DNA of 14,508 bases from Betaproteobacteria bacterium UBA2293 (GTDB lineage: Bacteria; Pseudomonadota; Gammaproteobacteria; Burkholderiales; Rhodocyclaceae). The notes under the pieces are model-generated. The model saw only the letters and a list, made by a program, of their open reading frames with translations. It searched no databases and was not told the DNA's origin. Positions 7,472 to 14,508 of this stretch are shown piece by piece. Position 1 is the first letter of the stretch; each line of letters starts with the position of its first letter. The DNA lies in assembly GCA_002345845.1 (NCBI GenBank), contig DDWF01000284.1, forward strand, positions 1,533 to 16,040, given 5' to 3'. Made by a program: the position numbers and the translations under genes.

Positions 7472-8553
7472 GATGGATCGAACCTCCGCAAAGCCAGGCC
7501 GCAAGCCACCATCAGGGATGACGAATCGGCGAGAAGACTTCTCGCCTTGACCCGGTCGGAGAGGACCATGTTGGCGAAGGGATTGGCGATCAGGGTATTG
7601 ACCTGTGTGCGCGTTGCCACCACCTCGTCAATGCCCGGAATAACCGCGCAACCGCCTGCCAGAATGATGTGGTCAACCTGGTTGAATTGTGTCGAAGTGA
7701 AGAAGAACTGCAGCGCTCGCGATACCTCAAGTGCCAGATTTTCCATGAAGGGATTGAGTAACTCCGCCTCGTATCCCTCCGGCAGGTTGCCGGCACGTTT
7801 CGCTGTCTCAGCATCTTCATAATTCATGCCGTAGTGGCGTGAAATATCCTGCGTCAACTGGGCGCCACCAAAAGCCTGTTCGCGTGCATACACCTGCTGC
7901 CCATTGCGCAGCACGGTGAGATTCATGACATTAGCCCCGGCATCGATCAGTGCGACCACCTGATTCTTTCCGGACTCCTGCAACTGACGCTCGATCAATT
8001 CGTAGGCGGAGAGCGTTGCCAGCGATTCGACATCAACAACGACCGCCTTCAATCCGGCGGCATCGGCAACCGCCACGCGATCCTCGACCCGCTCCTTTTT
8101 GGAAGCCGCAATCAGAACCTCCAGTTCATCAGGCAGCGCTGGCGCCGGCCCGATCACCTGATAGTCGAGATTCACCTCGTCGATAGCAAAGGGGATGTAT
8201 TGATTGGCCTCGGCCTCGACCTGGGCCTCCAGTTCGTCATCACGCAAACCGGCCGGAACGATGATTTTCTTGGTAATCACCGCCGAACCCGGCAGTGCCA
8301 TCGCGACGTTGCGTGTCGAGGTGCCCAGGCGCTTCCAAGCTCGCCTGACACAATCGACCACACCTTCAAGATTGGCAATATTGCCATCGGATACCGCATC
8401 TTTGGGCAACACCTCTATGGTGTAGCGCTCGACGCGATAGCCATCCTTTCCGTTGGCGGCCAACTCGACCATCTTGACAGCGGATGAACTGATGTCCAGC
8501 CCGAGCAAGGGACGCGCCTTGGGATTAAACAACGCGGAGATATCGAAGCCCAC
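7468..8553 (-). CDS. pilM: Type IV pilus assembly ATPase-like protein PilM (GTG start)
   Basis: PilM is a cytoplasmic actin/FtsA-fold protein that binds ATP and the N-terminal peptide of PilN, coupling the pilus motor to the envelope complex. With the chosen GTG start it has 361 residues, the normal family size. Nucleotide-binding motifs are visible: phosphate 1 LGLDISSSAVK (17-27), phosphate 2 ALIDAGANVMNLTVL (201-215), and the adenosine motif IILAGGCAVIPGIDEV (297-311). The frame stays open to 8601, where the possible start is TTG. GTG at 8553 is preferred because AAGGA and a G-rich stretch precede it, because the predicted promoter starts transcription near 8608, and because family members begin shortly before the LLGLDIS motif. 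SD spacing is not ideal, so the start is less sure than the gene. First gene of pilMNOPQ. Confidence 0.95.
   Translation of the reverse strand: MGFDISALFNPKARPLLGLDISSSAVKMVELAANGKDGYRVERYTIEVLPKDAVSDGNIANLEGVVDCVRRAWKRLGTSTRNVAMALPGSAVITKKIIVPAGLRDDELEAQVEAEANQYIPFAIDEVNLDYQVIGPAPALPDELEVLIAASKKERVEDRVAVADAAGLKAVVVDVESLATLSAYELIERQLQESGKNQVVALIDAGANVMNLTVLRNGQQVYAREQAFGGAQLTQDISRHYGMNYEDAETAKRAGNLPEGYEAELLNPFMENLALEVSRALQFFFTSTQFNQVDHIILAGGCAVIPGIDEVVATRTQVNTLIANPFANMVLSDRVKARSLLADSSSLMVACGLALRRFDPS
7483..7487 (-). promoter_or_regulatory. Ribosome binding site that fixes the pilN start
   Basis: GGAGG on the minus strand, 11 nt before the ATG at 7471, inside the 3' end of pilM. It argues against the longer open frame that begins at 7504. 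Confidence 0.6.
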
Positions 8554-8614
8554 CAGACCCCCAAAAGTCCTTACGGAATGCGAAGTTAGCAAAACAACCA
8601 ATAATTCACTTCAG

Positions 8615-8643
8615 ATGCTAGCAACAACTATAGGGTGTGTAAA
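8615..8643 (-). promoter_or_regulatory. Promoter of the pilMNOPQ operon
   Basis: On the minus strand TTTACA (8638-8643, 5/6 to the -35 consensus) and TAGCAT (8615-8620, 4/6 to -10) are separated by exactly 17 nt. Transcription would start near 8608, about 55 nt before the pilM GTG. I saw no sigma54 -24/-12 element here. Confidence 0.6.
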
Positions 8644-8673
8644 GCACTTTCACGGCCACTGTGGGCCTCGGCG

Positions 8674-8679
8674 TATAAT
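8674..8679 (+). promoter_or_regulatory. -10 box of the ponA promoter
   Basis: A perfect TATAAT on the plus strand. No good -35 is present at 16-18 nt; TTTCAC at 8648 is 20 nt away. Predicted start is near 8686, 30 nt before the TTG proposed for ponA. The -35 regions of this and the divergent pilM promoter lie within about 15 bp of each other. Confidence 0.5.
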
Positions 8680-8715
8680 TCGCGCCACCCCCTATCGAGC
8701 GGAATTTTTCCCATC

Positions 8716-11022
8716 TTGACTACCCCGCCCCCAGCCCTGCGCCTCGTCCTCTATCCTGTACTTATTCTGCTCGGCCTGATCGCGATGGGTGTTGCCATCG
8801 CCCTGATTGTTCTCGTCCTGGCCTACCCCAAGTTGCCCTCACTGGAAGTCCTGACGGACTATCGGCCGAAGGTTCCGTTGCGAATATACACCGCCGACGG
8901 ACACCTGATTGGCGAATTCGGTGAGGAGCGGCGGGCCGTCGTTGCCATTGGCGACGTACCGGTTCTGATGAAGCAGGCGATCCTGGCCGCCGAGGATGAC
9001 CGTTTTTACGAACATGGTGGCGTCGATTACATCGGTATCCTGCGCGCAGCTGGCGCCAACGTGATCGGTGGCGGCAAGCGCCAGGGGGCGTCGACGATTA
9101 CCCAGCAGGTCGCCCGCAACTTTTTCCTGACCGGGGAGAAGACCTACACACGCAAGCTCTACGAGGCGCTGCTGTCGTTCAAGATTGAAAACAACCTGTC
9201 GAAGGATCAGATTTTCGAGTTGTACATCAACCAGATCTTCCTCGGTCAGCGTGCTTACGGTTTCGCCGCCGCCGCCCAGATTTATTTTGGCAAACCGCTT
9301 AAGGATATTTCCATTGCCGAGGCAGCCATGCTGGCCGGTCTGCCCAAGGCCCCCTCGGCGTTCAACCCGGTCGTCAATCCCAAACGGGCCCGCATTCGCC
9401 AGCAATACGTCCTGAGGCGCATGCTGGAATTGGGGCACATTACGCCAGTTCAGCACGAAGCGGCGACCAAGGAACCGCTGGTCATCAAGCGCGAGCTGGC
9501 CGAATTTGCTGTCCGCGCCGAATTTGCCGCCGAAATGGCGCGCCAGATTGCCGCCGAGCAATTTCCCGAAGACGTCTATTCGAGCGGCATGAAGGTTTAC
9601 ACCACGCTATTGAAGGCCGACCAGGAAGCCGCCTACAACGCCCTGCGCAAAGGGGTCCTGGATTACGACCGTCGCCATGGCTATCGTGGCGCGGAAGCCT
9701 TCATCGACACCAAGGAATTCGACTCGGACCAGGACGAGGCAATGGATGAGGCCTTGCATGAGATCGCTGATGCCGGTGACCTGATTCCGGCCCTCGTCCT
9801 TGCTGCCGACAATAAGCAGATCAAGGCCTATCGCAAGGGCGGCGAGATGGTCACCCTCAGCGGCGACGCCCTGAAATTCGCCGCCCGCATGCTGGACGAC
9901 AGCGCCCCTCCCGGCAAACGCCTGCGCCGCGGCGCCATCATCCGTCTGCTCAAGGACGACAAGGGCAGCTGGCAGATCAGACAGTTGCCGGAGGTCGAAT
10001 CGGCATTTGTCTCCCTGGCACCGCAGGATGGTGCCATTCGCGCCCTGATTGGTGGCTTCGATTTCAACCGCAACAAATTCAATCATGTAACCCAGGCCTG
10101 GCGTCAGCCCGGCTCCAGCTTCAAGCCGTTCATTTACTCGGCCGCGCTGGAGAAGGGCTATGGGCCGGGCAGTGTCATCGAGGACTCGCCCATCGTGATT
10201 CCGGCCAGTGAAACGGGATCACAGGCCTGGGAGCCGCGCAATTACGATGGCAAATACGAAGGGCCCATGAAGATGCGGACAGCCCTGGCCAAGTCCAGGA
10301 ACATGGTCTCGATCCGCCTGCTGCAATCGATCGACACGCACTATGCCCAGGACTACGCCGGGCGCTTCGGTTTCGACCCGGCCCGTCATCCGCCGTACCT
10401 GACCATGGCCCTGGGTGCCGGCTCGGTAACCCCATGGCAAATGGTGACCGCCTACGCGGTTTTCGCCAATGGCGGCTATAAGGTCAATCCTTACATCGTC
10501 CGCGAAATCCGCGACAACAATGACCAGTTGCTGGCCCGTTCGGCGGAAATCCGGGCCGGCGACGAGACGCTGCGCGTCATTGATCCGCGCAACGCCTTCA
10601 TGATGGACCTGATGCTGCGTGACGTGACCATTTACGGCACCGCTGCCCGCGCCTCAAGCATACTGAAACGGCAGGACCTTGCCGGCAAGACCGGCACCAC
10701 CAATGAATATGTGGACGCCTGGTTCTGTGGCTATCAGATGACGGTGGCCGGTTGCGCCTGGGTAGGTTTCGACCAGCCACGCAAGCTCGGCAACAACGAA
10801 ACCGGGGGAACGGCGGCGCTGCCCATCTGGATCGGTTACATGAGTCGGGCACTCAAGGACGTACCAGTGCAGTTGCCGACAGCACCGAGTGGTCTGGTCG
10901 CCTATGGTGAAGGCCGCGACCGCAACTATGTCTACACCGAGAACATGGGCAAGATACCGGCGCCGGTTGAACCCCCGGAGCTACCGCCGCAACTGGACCC
11001 GAATTTGCCGCCCACCTTCTGA
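8716..11022 (+). CDS. mrcA: Penicillin-binding protein 1A (bifunctional, TTG start)
   Basis: This class A PBP (also called ponA) polymerises lipid II into glycan and cross-links the stem peptides at the periplasmic face of the inner membrane. With the TTG start it has 768 residues. One N-terminal transmembrane helix lies at about 7-37. The GT51 glycosyltransferase has the catalytic Glu93 in EDDRFYEHGG, then GASTITQQ (124-131), RKLYE (146-150), and the motif with ELYINQIFLG. An OB-like insert follows (about 293-425). The transpeptidase has the catalytic Ser467 in SSFK (467-470), SRN (527-529) and KTGT (658-661). The tail is proline-rich. The frame is open back to 8635, but the TATAAT at 8674 predicts a transcript that starts after that point. 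No ATG occurs before the membrane helix, so TTG at 8716 is the best start, though no clear SD is seen. Being divergent from pilM is typical. Confidence 0.95.
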   Translation: MTTPPPALRLVLYPVLILLGLIAMGVAIALIVLVLAYPKLPSLEVLTDYRPKVPLRIYTADGHLIGEFGEERRAVVAIGDVPVLMKQAILAAEDDRFYEHGGVDYIGILRAAGANVIGGGKRQGASTITQQVARNFFLTGEKTYTRKLYEALLSFKIENNLSKDQIFELYINQIFLGQRAYGFAAAAQIYFGKPLKDISIAEAAMLAGLPKAPSAFNPVVNPKRARIRQQYVLRRMLELGHITPVQHEAATKEPLVIKRELAEFAVRAEFAAEMARQIAAEQFPEDVYSSGMKVYTTLLKADQEAAYNALRKGVLDYDRRHGYRGAEAFIDTKEFDSDQDEAMDEALHEIADAGDLIPALVLAADNKQIKAYRKGGEMVTLSGDALKFAARMLDDSAPPGKRLRRGAIIRLLKDDKGSWQIRQLPEVESAFVSLAPQDGAIRALIGGFDFNRNKFNHVTQAWRQPGSSFKPFIYSAALEKGYGPGSVIEDSPIVIPASETGSQAWEPRNYDGKYEGPMKMRTALAKSRNMVSIRLLQSIDTHYAQDYAGRFGFDPARHPPYLTMALGAGSVTPWQMVTAYAVFANGGYKVNPYIVREIRDNNDQLLARSAEIRAGDETLRVIDPRNAFMMDLMLRDVTIYGTAARASSILKRQDLAGKTGTTNEYVDAWFCGYQMTVAGCAWVGFDQPRKLGNNETGGTAALPIWIGYMSRALKDVPVQLPTAPSGLVAYGEGRDRNYVYTENMGKIPAPVEPPELPPQLDPNLPPTF

Positions 11023-11340
11023 TCAGCCCAGCCGAACAGCCTCACCAGCTTGCTGAGTGGCCAGTTGCGACAGCTTTGCCATGAGCTCGGCGCCATCACG
11101 AGTATCGAGCCAGTTGTTGCCATCCCAGCGAAAATGGAAGCCGCCGGCACGGGCGGCAACCCAGACTTCCCGCGCCACGGCATGGCGATTGACGATGATC
11201 TTGCTGCCATCGGAGAACTCGATTTCCAGCACGCCACCGGCGGCCAGCTCGAAATCGATATCGGCCGCAACCGCCTCCAGGGCAGCCTCGATTCTAGCCA
11301 TCACCGCATCGGCCAGGCCGCTGAATTCCTTGTCATCCAT
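11023..11340 (-). CDS. cyaY: Frataxin-like iron-binding protein CyaY
   Basis: CyaY is a small cytoplasmic acidic protein that binds iron and modulates Fe-S cluster assembly by IscS. The 105 residues cover the whole frataxin fold: an acidic first helix (MDDKEFSGLADAVMARIE, then more Asp/Glu to about 29), the strand GGVLEIEFSDGSKIIVNR (35-52), VWVAARAGGFHFRWDG (59-74), and a final helix ending ATQQAGEAV (94-102). This matches the known bacterial pattern closely. Its stop (TGA, 11025-11023) directly abuts the ponA stop with no base between, and it is divergent from lptM across only 39 bp. Neither side has a recognisable intrinsic terminator. Confidence 0.95.
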   Translation of the reverse strand: MDDKEFSGLADAVMARIEAALEAVAADIDFELAAGGVLEIEFSDGSKIIVNRHAVAREVWVAARAGGFHFRWDGNNWLDTRDGAELMAKLSQLATQQAGEAVRLG

Positions 11341-11379
11341 CGTGTTACCATCCCGCTCTTCTTTGCCAGCGCCCCGAAA

Positions 11380-11541
11380 ATGTCCAGAATCGCTGCCCTG
11401 ATGATCGTCCTGAGCCTTGCTGCCTGCGGCATGAAAGGCTCCCTCGAACTGCCGCCCGGTCCGGCGCCGGAACCGCTGCTCGGCAGCGGCAAGACGACAG
11501 CACCTGATGTTAGCACGCCCTCAAGTAGCAAAAACCAATGA
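11380..11541 (+). CDS. lptM: LptM/LppL-type small lipoprotein
   Basis: A 53-residue lipoprotein. The signal helix (about 4-14) ends in the lipobox LAAC with Cys16 as the lipid anchor, followed by GMKGSLELPPGPAPEP, the short signature of the YifL/LptM family, then a Ser/Thr/Pro-rich tail. In Escherichia coli LptM helps the LPS translocon component LptD to mature; that role here is inferred by family. The ATG at 11380 is chosen because the lipobox is then correctly placed; the frame is open far upstream, but that part is antisense to cyaY. Its stop overlaps the lysA start as ATGA, an arrangement common in proteobacteria. It is too short to be listed alone by many gene finders. Confidence 0.9.
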   Translation: MSRIAALMIVLSLAACGMKGSLELPPGPAPEPLLGSGKTTAPDVSTPSSSKNQ

Positions 11542-12797
11542 CCTCCTTTGCCCTGAAAGACGGCGTCCTGCACGCCGAAGCCGTTGCCCTGCCGGCAATT
11601 GCCGAGCAATTCGGCACGCCGGCCTATGTCTACTCCCGCTCGGCACTGGAAGCCGCGTTGCGCGAATTCCATGACGTCCTGGGCGCCCATCCGGCCGGCG
11701 GCGATGCGCTGGTCTGCTATGCCGTCAAGGCCAACTCCAATCTCGCCATCCTGAATCTGTTCGCCCGCCTCGGCGCCGGTTTCGACATCGTTTCCGGTGG
11801 CGAACTGCAGCGCGTGCTGGCGGCTGGTGCCGACCCGCAGAAGGTCGTGTTTTCCGGCGTCGGCAAGACAGCAGCGGAAATGAAACTGGCACTGGAGGCC
11901 GGCATCTTCTGCTTCAATATCGAATCGATCCCGGAACTGGAGCGCCTCAACGAAGTTGCCGGCCAGTTGGGCAAGACGGCGCCGATCAGCCTGCGCGTCA
12001 ATCCCAACGTCGATCCGAAGACGCACCCTTATATCTCGACCGGCCTCAAGGCCGCCAAGTTCGGCGTTGCTTACGACGACGCGCTGGCCCTGTACCGCAG
12101 CGCCGCGGCGCTGCCGCATATCGCGGTGGCCGGCATCGACTGCCACATTGGCTCACAATTGCTCGACCCCTCGCCCTTCGTCGAAGCGCTGGAGCGCATT
12201 CTGGTGCTGGTCGACCAGTTGGCCGCCGAAGGCATCCGCATTCATCACCTCGACCTCGGCGGCGGCCTCGGCATCAAGTATCGTGACGACCAGGTGCAGC
12301 CGACCGTCGCCGCCTACCTGACGCCACTGCTCGACAAGCTGGCCGGTCGCGGCCTGCAGGTGGTGCTCGAACCGGGCCGCCGACTGGTCGGCAATGCCGG
12401 CCTGCTGCTGACCCGCGTCGAGTTCCTCAAGCATGGCGAGGCCAAGGATTTCGCCATCATCGACGCGGCCATGAACGACCTGATGCGCCCGGCACTGTAC
12501 GAAGCCTGGCACGACATCCTGCCGGTCACCCCGCGCGCCGGCGAAGCCCGCGAGTACGACGTGGTCGGCCCGGTCTGCGAAACCGGCGATTTCCTCGGCC
12601 AGGCGCGGCCGCTGAACATCGCCGCTGGCGATCTGCTGGCGGTGATGTCGGCTGGCGCCTATGGCATGGCCATGGCTTCCAATTACAACACCCGGCCACG
12701 GGCGGTCGAAGTGATGGTCGATGGTGACCAGGTGCATCTGATCCGCCAGCGCGAAACCATCGAACAGTTGTACGCCGGCGAGCGACTGCTGCCGTAA
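11538..12797 (+). CDS. lysA: Diaminopimelate decarboxylase
   Basis: This PLP enzyme decarboxylates meso-diaminopimelate to L-lysine, the last step of lysine synthesis, in the cytoplasm. The 419-residue product has the expected fold-type III pattern: YAVKAN (61-66) with Lys64 forming the PLP Schiff base, HIGSQ (203-207), the phosphate-binding GGGLGI (241-246), EPGR (278-281), CETGD (347-351) supplying the active-site Cys347 and Glu348 across the dimer, and Tyr375 in GAYGM. The ATG overlaps the lptM stop by 4 nt, and the stop overlaps the next gene by 1 nt (TAATG), so lptM, lysA and the S4 gene are probably one transcript. No anomalies. Confidence 0.97.
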   Translation: MTSFALKDGVLHAEAVALPAIAEQFGTPAYVYSRSALEAALREFHDVLGAHPAGGDALVCYAVKANSNLAILNLFARLGAGFDIVSGGELQRVLAAGADPQKVVFSGVGKTAAEMKLALEAGIFCFNIESIPELERLNEVAGQLGKTAPISLRVNPNVDPKTHPYISTGLKAAKFGVAYDDALALYRSAAALPHIAVAGIDCHIGSQLLDPSPFVEALERILVLVDQLAAEGIRIHHLDLGGGLGIKYRDDQVQPTVAAYLTPLLDKLAGRGLQVVLEPGRRLVGNAGLLLTRVEFLKHGEAKDFAIIDAAMNDLMRPALYEAWHDILPVTPRAGEAREYDVVGPVCETGDFLGQARPLNIAAGDLLAVMSAGAYGMAMASNYNTRPRAVEVMVDGDQVHLIRQRETIEQLYAGERLLP

Positions 12798-13165
12798 TGC
12801 GCATCGACAAGTGGCTGTGGGTGGCGCGCTTCTTCAAGACGCGCAGCCTGGCCAGCGATGCGGTGAGCGGCGGCAAGATCCGGCTCAACGGCACGCCGCC
12901 CAAGCCCGCCCGGGAAGTCAAAGTCGGCGATCGCCTGGAGATCGTCACCAGCGAAGTGCGCTGGGAAATCGTGGTGCAAGCCCTGGCTGACCAGCGCCGT
13001 CCGGCGCCGGAAGCCCGCCTGCTCTATGAAGAAACGGCCGAGAGTTGTGCCGCCCGCGAAGCCGAGCAACTGCGCCGCAAAGTGCAGCAGGAACCAGCCG
13101 CCGAGATTCACGGCCGACCGACCAAACGCGACCGGCGCGCACTCGGCCGCTTCAGCGGCTCATAG
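12797..13165 (+). CDS. hslR: Hsp15-like S4-domain RNA-binding protein
   Basis: A 122-residue basic protein with an S4 RNA-binding domain at 1-60 (MRIDKWLWVARFFKTRSLA, then GGKIRLNG and VKVGDRLEI), followed by a linker and an Arg/Lys-rich C-terminal tail (about 87-118). This is the layout of Hsp15, which in Escherichia coli recycles stalled 50S subunits that carry nascent chains; that function is inferred. The ATG shares one base with the lysA stop (TAATG). Its 3' end overlaps that of the convergent permease gene by 6 nt. The symbol is tentative, since other short S4 proteins share the same N-terminus. Confidence 0.88.
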   Translation: MRIDKWLWVARFFKTRSLASDAVSGGKIRLNGTPPKPAREVKVGDRLEIVTSEVRWEIVVQALADQRRPAPEARLLYEETAESCAAREAEQLRRKVQQEPAAEIHGRPTKRDRRALGRFSGS

Positions 13166-14047
13166 CACCAGAGCCAGGGCCAGCGGCAGGAAGAGCAGCG
13201 CAGCCAGGTTGCCGATCAGCACGATCGAAGCCACCCGCTGCGGCTCCTGCTTGTAGCGCTCGGCAAAGAGGAAATTGAGCACGGCCGGCGGCAGCGCACC
13301 GAACACCAACAGCATCGCCGCATCGCGCCCTTCCAGGCCGAGCAGCAGAACGACGCCCCAGGCGATGGCCATGCCGGCCAGCGGGCGCAGGATGGCACTG
13401 CCGACCGCCAGCTTCCATTCGCCGAAACTGACGTCGGTCATGCGCACGCCGAGCGAGAACAGCAGCAGCGGCACCGAGACATCGCCGAGCATCTTGATGG
13501 CGATCACTGCCGGCTGCCAGACGGGAATTTTCAGCACGGCGACGGCCAAGCCGGCGATGGCGGCAAAGACCACCGGAATGCGCCATAGACTGAGGATGCG
13601 CGTGGTCGGGTCGAGCAGCTTGGCGCCGAAGGAGAAATGCAGCGTATTCTCGACCATGAACAGGATCACCGCCGCCGGCAGCGCCGCCTCGCCCCAGGCC
13701 AGCACGGCCAGCGGCAGGCCAATGTTGCCGGAGTTGTTGAACAGCATTGGCGGCACCAGGGTTTTCGGCTGGACGCCGCACAGTCTGGCGATCGGCCAGG
13801 CGAGCAGGCCGCAGGTGGCAAGGACCAGGAAACCGCCGAGGGCCAGCGGCGCATAGGCGGTGAGGTCGAAGGATTTGCCGGCCATCGCCGCAAAGACCAG
13901 GGCCGGCACGAAGACATCCATGTTCAGCCGGTTGGCGACGGCCATCTCCGGCTTGTGCTTGCGGGCATAGAAGAAGCCGGCGGCGACGATGCCGAAGATC
14001 GGAAAAAGGATGGCCAGCAGGCGGAAGCTCAGGCTCTGTTCGTCCAC
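13160..14047 (-). CDS. AEC-family transporter (auxin efflux carrier-like permease)
   Basis: A 295-residue inner-membrane permease with about ten hydrophobic helices in two five-helix halves, as in the AEC (BART superfamily) transporters. Family marks are LNMDVFVPALVF (41-52), the conserved helix-break motif NNSGNIGLPL (104-113), and VSVPLLLFSLGV in the second half. Bacterial members move small organic anions such as malonate or malate; the substrate here cannot be told. The frame is open up to 14107, but the GTG at 14047 is chosen because GAGG lies 8 nt upstream and the first helix then starts near residue 9, as usual; the extra 20 residues would pass through the hairpin. It lies between hslU and the convergent S4 gene and shows no functional link to either. 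Confidence 0.88.
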   Translation of the reverse strand: MDEQSLSFRLLAILFPIFGIVAAGFFYARKHKPEMAVANRLNMDVFVPALVFAAMAGKSFDLTAYAPLALGGFLVLATCGLLAWPIARLCGVQPKTLVPPMLFNNSGNIGLPLAVLAWGEAALPAAVILFMVENTLHFSFGAKLLDPTTRILSLWRIPVVFAAIAGLAVAVLKIPVWQPAVIAIKMLGDVSVPLLLFSLGVRMTDVSFGEWKLAVGSAILRPLAGMAIAWGVVLLLGLEGRDAAMLLVFGALPPAVLNFLFAERYKQEPQRVASIVLIGNLAALLFLPLALALVL

Positions 14048-14055
14048 GCAGACGG

Positions 14056-14059
14056 CCTC
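14056..14059 (-). promoter_or_regulatory. Ribosome binding site that decides the permease start
   Basis: GAGG on the minus strand, 8 nt upstream of the GTG at 14047. It supports the shorter 295-residue product. Confidence 0.55.
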
Positions 14060-14081
14060 AGAAAAGAAGGGATGTGCGGAT

Positions 14082-14108
14082 TGTGCGGGTGGCCGAAGCC
14101 CCCGCACA
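14082..14108 (-). terminator. UUCG-capped hairpin after hslU, possible terminator
   Basis: On the minus strand TGTGCGGG pairs with CCCGCACA and an inner GGC pairs with GCC around a TTCG tetraloop, with one bulged base: eleven pairs, a very stable C(UUCG)G hairpin. It starts 20 nt after the hslU stop. The T-rich stretch (TTCTTTTCT) lies only about 15 nt beyond the stem, so it is not a textbook intrinsic terminator. It may instead be a processing or 3'-end stabilising stem between hslU and the permease gene. Confidence 0.45.
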
Positions 14109-14128
14109 GTAGGGATTGCCCCTAGCGA

Positions 14129-14508
14129 CTAGAGAACGTAGCGCGACAGGTCTTCATCGCCAGCGATTTCGCCGAGCTTGGCATTGACGTAGGCAGTATC
14201 GACGACGATCTGTTCGAGCCCGACCTTGCCGGCCTCGAAGGAAACTTCCTCGAGCAGCTTTTCCATGACCGTGTGCAGCCGGCGCGCGCCGATGTTCTCG
14301 GTCTTTTCGTTCACCTGGAAGGCGATCTCGGCCATCCGGCGGATGCCATCGTCGGCGAATTCGACGCTGACCCCCTCGGTCGCCAGCAGCGCCTGATACT
14401 GCTTGGTCAGGCAGGCGTCGGTCTGGGTCAGGATGCATTCGAAATCGGCTACCGACAGCGAATCGAGCTCGACGCGGATGGGAAAACGCCCCTGCAATTC
14501 GGGAATCA
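14129..14508 (-). CDS. hslU: ATP-dependent protease ATPase subunit HslU, C-terminal part (cut by right edge)
   Basis: HslU is the AAA+ unfoldase ring that feeds proteins to the HslV peptidase in the cytoplasm. Only the last 126 codons are present. They read [17 protein letters not shown], then the all-alpha lid domain with [17 protein letters not shown] holding the sensor-2 arginine of the GARR motif, and end in LSRYVL, the conserved C-terminal tail that docks into HslV pockets. The stop is TAG at 14131-14129. The Walker motifs and I-domain lie outside the window. The hslV gene would be expected further right. A stable hairpin follows the stop. Confidence 0.96.
   Translation of the reverse strand, partial: IPELQGRFPIRVELDSLSVADFECILTQTDACLTKQYQALLATEGVSVEFADDGIRRMAEIAFQVNEKTENIGARRLHTVMEKLLEEVSFEAGKVGLEQIVVDTAYVNAKLGEIAGDEDLSRYVL

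Noticed and set aside
7472..7504. N-terminal extension of pilN
   Set aside because: The internal ATG overlaps the pilM stop, has an SD, and places the INLLPHR motif at the N-terminus as the family requires.
8655..8668. GGCCACTGTGGGCC as an operator
   Set aside because: The inverted repeat is imperfect, short and GC-rich; I cannot link it to any regulator, so it is only mentioned with the divergent promoters.
8839..9561. Open frame of 240 codons on the minus strand within ponA
   Set aside because: Antisense to the conserved glycosyltransferase domain of PBP1A; composition is that of a shadow.
11301..12146. Open frame of 281 codons on the minus strand over lptM and lysA
   Set aside because: Antisense to lysA with its PLP motifs; no family features.
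14048..14107. N-terminal extension of the AEC permease from GTG at 14107
   Set aside because: It would run through the stable hairpin, has no SD, and would place 20 untypical residues before the first membrane helix.
1..14508. Mobile elements, tRNA, rRNA, CRISPR arrays or a novel defence-type system
   Set aside because: No spaced repeats, terminal inverted repeats, integrase or transposase frames or RNA-gene patterns were seen; every major frame belongs to a known housekeeping, pilus or transporter family.

Overview
The window reads as ordinary core chromosome of a betaproteobacterium. It is moderately GC-rich, densely packed and has many 4-nt start/stop overlaps. Order-level placement is inference: the gene set and protein sequences look most like Rhodocyclales (Dechloromonas/Azonexus-type), and no 16S or other decisive marker is present. 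There is no sign of mobile DNA, tRNA, rRNA or CRISPR.

Left part, all on the minus strand (transcribed right to left): pilM-pilN-pilO-pilP-pilQ, a strong intrinsic terminator, aroK-aroB, then the 5' part of gltB, which runs off the left edge. PilM (cytoplasmic actin-like), PilN and PilO (inner-membrane dimer), PilP (lipoprotein) and PilQ (outer-membrane secretin) make up the alignment subcomplex and outer-membrane pore of the type IV pilus machine. All four junctions overlap by 4 nt. AroK and AroB are shikimate-pathway enzymes, also overlapping by 4 nt. GltB is the large subunit of glutamate synthase. It has its own sigma70-like promoter and a leader of about 105 nt that can fold into a hairpin.

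Middle: a 162-bp divergent intergenic region carries back-to-back promoters for pilM (minus) and ponA/mrcA (plus; class A penicillin-binding protein 1A with a probable TTG start). PonA meets cyaY (frataxin, minus) tail to tail with no base between the stop codons. Then comes a plus-strand run: lptM (small lipoprotein), lysA (diaminopimelate decarboxylase) and a Hsp15-like S4 RNA-binding protein, all overlapping. PonA and LysA serve peptidoglycan and lysine synthesis, and LptM the outer membrane.

Right part, minus strand: an AEC-family permease that overlaps the S4 gene by 6 nt at its 3' end, a UUCG-capped hairpin, and the last 126 codons of hslU (unfoldase of the HslVU protease), cut by the right edge.

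No intergenic stretch exceeds 300 bases; the longest are 1748-1937 and 8554-8715. I found no novel multi-gene system. The points worth a second look are regulatory or mutational: alternative folds in the gltB leader, a terminator directly followed by a possibly leaderless aroK start, two poly-G tracts in pilP, and the pilM/ponA divergent promoter pair.
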